Of a DNA stretch of 64,000 nt, positions 60,910 to 64,000 are shown piece after piece (position 1 is the stretch's first letter; every line of letters begins with the position of its first letter). Both the position numbers and the translations under genes were made by a program. The notes below the pieces were generated by a model. It was not told the DNA's origin, made no database searches, and saw only the letters and a program-made list of their open reading frames with translations. The stretch is from JAGNLM01 sp964439835 (GTDB lineage Bacteria; Pseudomonadota; Gammaproteobacteria; JAABTG01). The DNA is taken from the NCBI GenBank assembly GCA_964439835.1, contig CAYTPQ010000003.1:1-64000 (forward strand), written 5' to 3'.

Positions 60910-61036
60910 ACCACAAAGGACACGAAGCGAATTGAAGGAGAAGCGAATGCGGCGACCAATCCGGGGCCTGCCGAGAGGCGTCAGCGGCGCTCCCGTTCTT
61001 TCAGCCTCCCTTCTTGTTCTTCGTGTCCTTCGTGGT
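60910..61036. repeat. Inverted pair of ACACGAAG-type repeats (element D) within the rfb operon
   Basis: 60910-60927 and 61019-61036 pair at 17 of 18 positions (ACCAC[A/G]AAGGACACGAAG). Core about 90 bases. It separates rfbA and rfbC, ending 11 bases before the rfbC start, so a hairpin would be transcribed inside the operon. Confidence 0.82.
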
Positions 61037-61047
61037 TTATCCGCTCC

Positions 61048-61599
61048 GTGAAGACCCAACAGACCGCACTCCCCGGCGCGCTGATCCTGGAGCCGAAGGT
61101 CTTCGGTGACGCCCGTGGGTTCTTCATGGAGACCTGGAACCGGCGGCGCTACGTCGAGGCCGGCCTGCCCGGCGAGTTCGTCCAGGACAACGTCTCGTTC
61201 TCCCAACACGGCGTGCTACGCGGGCTGCACTACCAGCACCCGAACGCCCAGGGCAAGCTCGTCTACGTCCTCCAGGGCGAGGTCTTCGACGTGGCCGTCG
61301 ACGTGCGGGTCGGCTCGCCGACCTTCGGGCGCTGGGCCGGGGTCACGCTCTCGGCGGAGAACCGGCGCCAGTTCTGGGTCCCGCCCGGATTCGCCCACGG
61401 CTTCTGCGTGACCGGCGAGACCGCGCTCTTCTGCTACAAGTGCACCGAGCTCTACGCCCCGGAGCACGAGGGCTCGATCCTCTGGAACGACCCCGCAATC
61501 GGCATCGCCTGGCCGCTGGAGCACCCGGCGCTCTCGGCCAAGGACGCGGCGGCGCCGCCGCTGGCCGAGATAAGCCGCGCGCGCCTGCCGCCGGCGTGA
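61048..61599 (+). CDS. rfbC: dTDP-4-dehydrorhamnose 3,5-epimerase
   Basis: Third step of dTDP-L-rhamnose synthesis. 183-residue cupin from GTG 61048 (MKTQQTALPGALILEPKVF). The catalytic His61 is in GVLRGLHYQHPNAQGKLVYV, followed by GEVFDVAVDVRVGSPTFG, FWVPPGFAHGFCV and the catalytic Tyr in TALFCYKCTELYAP. Normal length. The reductase rfbD is not in the window, so the pathway is completed elsewhere. The start is only 11 bases after the end of repeat element D, and no clear ribosome site is seen. Confidence 0.96.
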   Translation: MKTQQTALPGALILEPKVFGDARGFFMETWNRRRYVEAGLPGEFVQDNVSFSQHGVLRGLHYQHPNAQGKLVYVLQGEVFDVAVDVRVGSPTFGRWAGVTLSAENRRQFWVPPGFAHGFCVTGETALFCYKCTELYAPEHEGSILWNDPAIGIAWPLEHPALSAKDAAAPPLAEISRARLPPA

Positions 61600-61705
61600 G
61601 CCCCGCGCACCCGTCAGGCCCGCGGGGAGAGCGAGGCGTCAAGCCCCCGCCAGCTCCCGGCGATAATGTTGGGAGACGCTTGCCGATGACCGGAGGCCGC
61701 TGACC

Positions 61706-63277
61706 TTGCTCCTTCACCACTTCGTTCGCGACCGGGCCGAGCACCGGCCCGAGGCGACTGCGCTGCGCTTGCGCGGCGAGGCCCTCGACTACGGCGAGCT
61801 GCAGGCCCGCATCGAGGCCTTCGCGCGGGGGCTCGTCGGTCTCGGCCTCGGTCCCTCCGAGCGCGTCGCCGTCTACCTGCCCAAGCGGTTCGAGACGGTG
61901 GTCGCGCTGTTCGGCGCCGCGGCGGCGGGCGGCGTGTTCGTGCCGGTCAACCCGCTGCTCAAGCCAGCCCAAGTCACCTATATCCTGAAGGACTGCAACG
62001 TCCGGGTGCTGGTCACCTCCGGGGACCGCCTGCCAATCCTCGCCGAGGGGCTGCGCGAGTGCCACGACCTGCACACGGTCGTGCTGGTGGACGGCGTGCC
62101 AGAGGAGGCCCTCGGCCATGTGCGGGCACTGCCGTGGGCGGCGCTCGCCGAGGTCGACGGCGGCGCCACGCCCCACCGCCGGATTGACATGGACATGGCG
62201 TCGATCCTGTACACCTCGGGCAGCACCGGGCGACCGAAGGGCGTGGTGCTCTCCCACCGCAACATGGTGACCGGGGCGCTGAGCGTCGCCGAGTACCTCC
62301 AGAACGTGGCCGAGGACCGCCTGCTGGCGGTGCTGCCGTTCAGCTTCGACTACGGCTTCAGCCAGCTCACGACCGCCTTCTCGGTGGGCGCGAGCGTCTC
62401 GCTGATGGACTACCTGCTGCCCCGCGACGTGGTGAAGGCGGTGGCCCGCGACCGCATCACCGGCCTCGCCGCGGTGCCGCCGCTCTGGGTCCAGCTCGCG
62501 CCGCTGGACTGGCCGGCCGATGCGGTGGAGAGCCTGCGCTACCTGACCAACTCCGGCGGCGCCATGCCGACCCGGGTGACCACGCGCCTGCGCGAGGCGC
62601 TGCCGAGGACACGCGTGTTCCTGATGTACGGGCTGACCGAGGCCTTCCGCTCGACCTATCTGCCGCCCGAGGAGCTGGACCGCCGCCCGGAGTCGATGGG
62701 CAGAGCCATCCCCAACGCCGAGATCCTGGTGGTACGCGAGGACGGCTCTCCCTGCGCCCCCGGCGAGCCCGGCGAGCTCGTACACCGCGGCTCGCTGGTC
62801 GCCATGGGCTACTGGAACGACCCCGAGCGGAGCGCCGAGCGCTTCAAGCCGGCGCCGGGCCAGCCGGCGGAGGTACCGCTGACCGAGATGGCGGTGTGGT
62901 CGGGCGACACCGTGCGCACGGACGAGGACGGTTTCCTGTACTTCGTCGGCCGGCGCGATGAGATGATCAAGACCTCGGGCTACCGGGTGAGCCCGACCGA
63001 GGTCGAGGAGGTGCTTTACGCGAGCGGCCTGGTCGCCGAGGCCGCGGCCCTCGGCCTGCCGCACCCGACCCTCGGCCAGGGGATCTGCGCCGTGGTCCAG
63101 CCCCGCGACGCCGCCTTCGACCCGGAATCCCTGCTGGCCGCCTGCAAGCGCGAGCTGCCGAACTTCATGGTCCCGTTGCAGGTGGTGACCCGTGACGCCC
63201 TGCCGCGCAACCCGAACGGCAAGATCGACCGGCGTGCCCTGGCCGACGGCCTGCAGGGGCTCTGGGTCGAGTCGTGA
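61706..63277 (+). CDS. Acyl-CoA ligase (AMP-forming), exosortase A system-associated
   Basis: 523 residues. Adenylation domain with P-loop LYTSGSTGRPKGVVLSH, YGLTEAFRSTYL, TGD-equivalent WSGDTVRTDEDGFLYFVGRRDEMIKTSGYRVSPTEVEE, and catalytic Lys in NPNGKIDRRAL. It is the class of AMP-dependent ligase encoded beside exosortase A and its PLP decarboxylase in exopolysaccharide clusters; its substrate is unproven. It is followed by the matching decarboxylase after 69 bases. TTG 61706 is the start used here (TTGCTCCTTCACC); a GTG or ATG is not available nearby. Confidence 0.92.
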   Translation: MLLHHFVRDRAEHRPEATALRLRGEALDYGELQARIEAFARGLVGLGLGPSERVAVYLPKRFETVVALFGAAAAGGVFVPVNPLLKPAQVTYILKDCNVRVLVTSGDRLPILAEGLRECHDLHTVVLVDGVPEEALGHVRALPWAALAEVDGGATPHRRIDMDMASILYTSGSTGRPKGVVLSHRNMVTGALSVAEYLQNVAEDRLLAVLPFSFDYGFSQLTTAFSVGASVSLMDYLLPRDVVKAVARDRITGLAAVPPLWVQLAPLDWPADAVESLRYLTNSGGAMPTRVTTRLREALPRTRVFLMYGLTEAFRSTYLPPEELDRRPESMGRAIPNAEILVVREDGSPCAPGEPGELVHRGSLVAMGYWNDPERSAERFKPAPGQPAEVPLTEMAVWSGDTVRTDEDGFLYFVGRRDEMIKTSGYRVSPTEVEEVLYASGLVAEAAALGLPHPTLGQGICAVVQPRDAAFDPESLLAACKRELPNFMVPLQVVTRDALPRNPNGKIDRRALADGLQGLWVES

Positions 63278-63346
63278 AGGCACCCACGCGCACCCCGCCA
63301 CCCCGGCGCACGCACCCGCCCGCCCCGAGCCGAATCCGGTGACCCC

Positions 63347-64000
63347 ATGACCGAGCGCCCGACCCACGCCCCGATGGACCAGTTCGCCGTGGTCGACGAC
63401 TGCCTGCAGGTCGGCGGCGTGGCCCTCCCGCGGCTCGCCCGGCGCGTCGGTCAGACCCCTTTCTACGCCTACGACCGCCGGCTGATGAGCGAGCGCGTCG
63501 CACTCCTGCGTGCGGCCCTGCCACCCGGCGTCAGCCTGCACTACGCGGTCAAGGCCAACCCCATGCCGGCGGTGGTCCAGCACCTGGCGGGCCTGGTCGA
63601 CGGGCTCGACGTGGCCTCCCTCGGCGAGCTGCGGACGGCCCTCGACACCGGCACCAGTCCCCACGTCATCAGCTTCGCCGGCCCGGGCAAGACCGAGCGC
63701 GAGCTGGCCGCGGCGATGGCCTCCGGGATCACGATCAACCTGGAGAGCGAGGGCGAGCTGGAGCGGGCGGCCCGGGTCGGCGGCGAGATGGGCGAGCGTC
63801 CCCGCGTCGCCGTGCGCGTCAACCCGGACTTCGATCTGAAGTCATCGGGCATGAAGATGGGGGGCGGACCCAAGGCCTTCGGCGTGGACGCCGAGCGGGT
63901 GCCGGCGATGCTGAATCGCATCGGCACGCTTTCGGTCGACTTCCAGGGCTTCCACATCTACTCGGGCTCCCAGAACCTGCGCGCCGAATCGATCGTCGAG
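63347..64000 (+). CDS. Pyridoxal-dependent decarboxylase, exosortase A system-associated (partial, cut by window end)
   Basis: Only the first 218 codons are present; the frame is still open at 64000. Fold-type III PLP decarboxylase, as in diaminopimelate or ornithine decarboxylase. PLP Lys69 in SLHYAVKANPMPAVV; GLDVASLGELRTAL; FAGPGKTERELAAAM; the substrate loop RVNPDFDLKSSGMKMGGG; and FHIYSGSQN. ATG 63347 (MTERPTHAPMDQF). It follows the exosortase-associated ligase, which identifies this as the start of a PEP-CTERM/exosortase polysaccharide cluster continuing past the window. Confidence 0.92.
   Translation, partial: MTERPTHAPMDQFAVVDDCLQVGGVALPRLARRVGQTPFYAYDRRLMSERVALLRAALPPGVSLHYAVKANPMPAVVQHLAGLVDGLDVASLGELRTALDTGTSPHVISFAGPGKTERELAAAMASGITINLESEGELERAARVGGEMGERPRVAVRVNPDFDLKSSGMKMGGGPKAFGVDAERVPAMLNRIGTLSVDFQGFHIYSGSQNLRAESIVE

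Noticed and set aside
1..64000. CRISPR arrays, tRNA or rRNA genes, transposases, phage genes
   Set aside because: None seen. Repeats in the window are palindromic or inverted, not regularly spaced direct repeats with unique spacers.

Overview
The window is a GC-rich (roughly 70%), gene-dense bacterial chromosome segment. Gene content points to Gammaproteobacteria, perhaps a Chromatiales-like lineage: PurE/PurK, LeuC, a DUF485/ActP/DUF294 acetate cluster, a DUF1631-GGDEF-EAL protein, and an exosortase-A-associated polysaccharide locus. The lineage is an inference from gene content only. No tRNA, rRNA, CRISPR array, prophage or transposase gene was seen.

Layout. 1-5 kb: a nonsense-truncated thermonuclease, a solo leuC, a PAP2 phosphatase and a four-part HTH/ferredoxin/flavin reductase. 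5-32 kb: the most unusual block, an envelope locus. Its minus-strand arm (16.8 to 6.6 kb) runs TPR protein, von Willebrand A protein, ABC ATPase, ABC permease, formylglycine-enzyme-like (SUMF1) protein, glycine-zipper lipoprotein, coiled-coil lipoprotein and S41 protease. The ATPase/permease/SUMF1/lipoprotein set, with a VWA domain resembling that of PpkA kinases, is the same set of parts as the TagT-S-R-Q/PpkA threonine-phosphorylation sensor of type VI secretion, but no secretion genes are present. A divergent membrane propeller protein follows, then a minus-strand operon encoding a 2019-residue modular surface protein, a TPR protein and a 1077-residue Thr/Gly-rich exported protein. The TPR protein of the first arm and the giant protein of the second end in the same short TPR-like module, which ties the two arms together.

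32-43 kb is mostly metabolism: iron-dependent alcohol dehydrogenase, ABM monooxygenase, Slp lipoprotein, acetate symporter operon with its DUF294 partner, purEK, ferredoxin-NADP reductase, and an SLC13-type transporter flanked by two copies of a palindromic repeat. 43-52 kb is a signalling block: HerA-like ATPase, Ser/Thr kinase fused to a cyclic-nucleotide domain, PilZ-DUF1631-GGDEF-EAL protein, and a divergent class III cyclase with possible FHA-like C-terminal folds. Cyclase product, cNMP-binding kinase and possible phosphothreonine reader could form one circuit.

52-58 kb holds an MFS transporter, a TVP38-dead-rhodanese fusion, a photolyase with a low-complexity insertion, a trypsin-like protease and an orphan ribbon-helix-helix protein. 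57.5-64 kb begins a surface polysaccharide locus: wecB, rfbB, rfbA, rfbC, then the exosortase-A-associated acyl-CoA ligase and PLP decarboxylase, the last cut by the window edge.

Intergenic DNA is rich in repeats: REP-like palindromes, two copies of a 110-bp hairpin element, a GGGGTCAGA palindrome family, and four elements whose ends are inverted copies of short degenerate tandem repeats.
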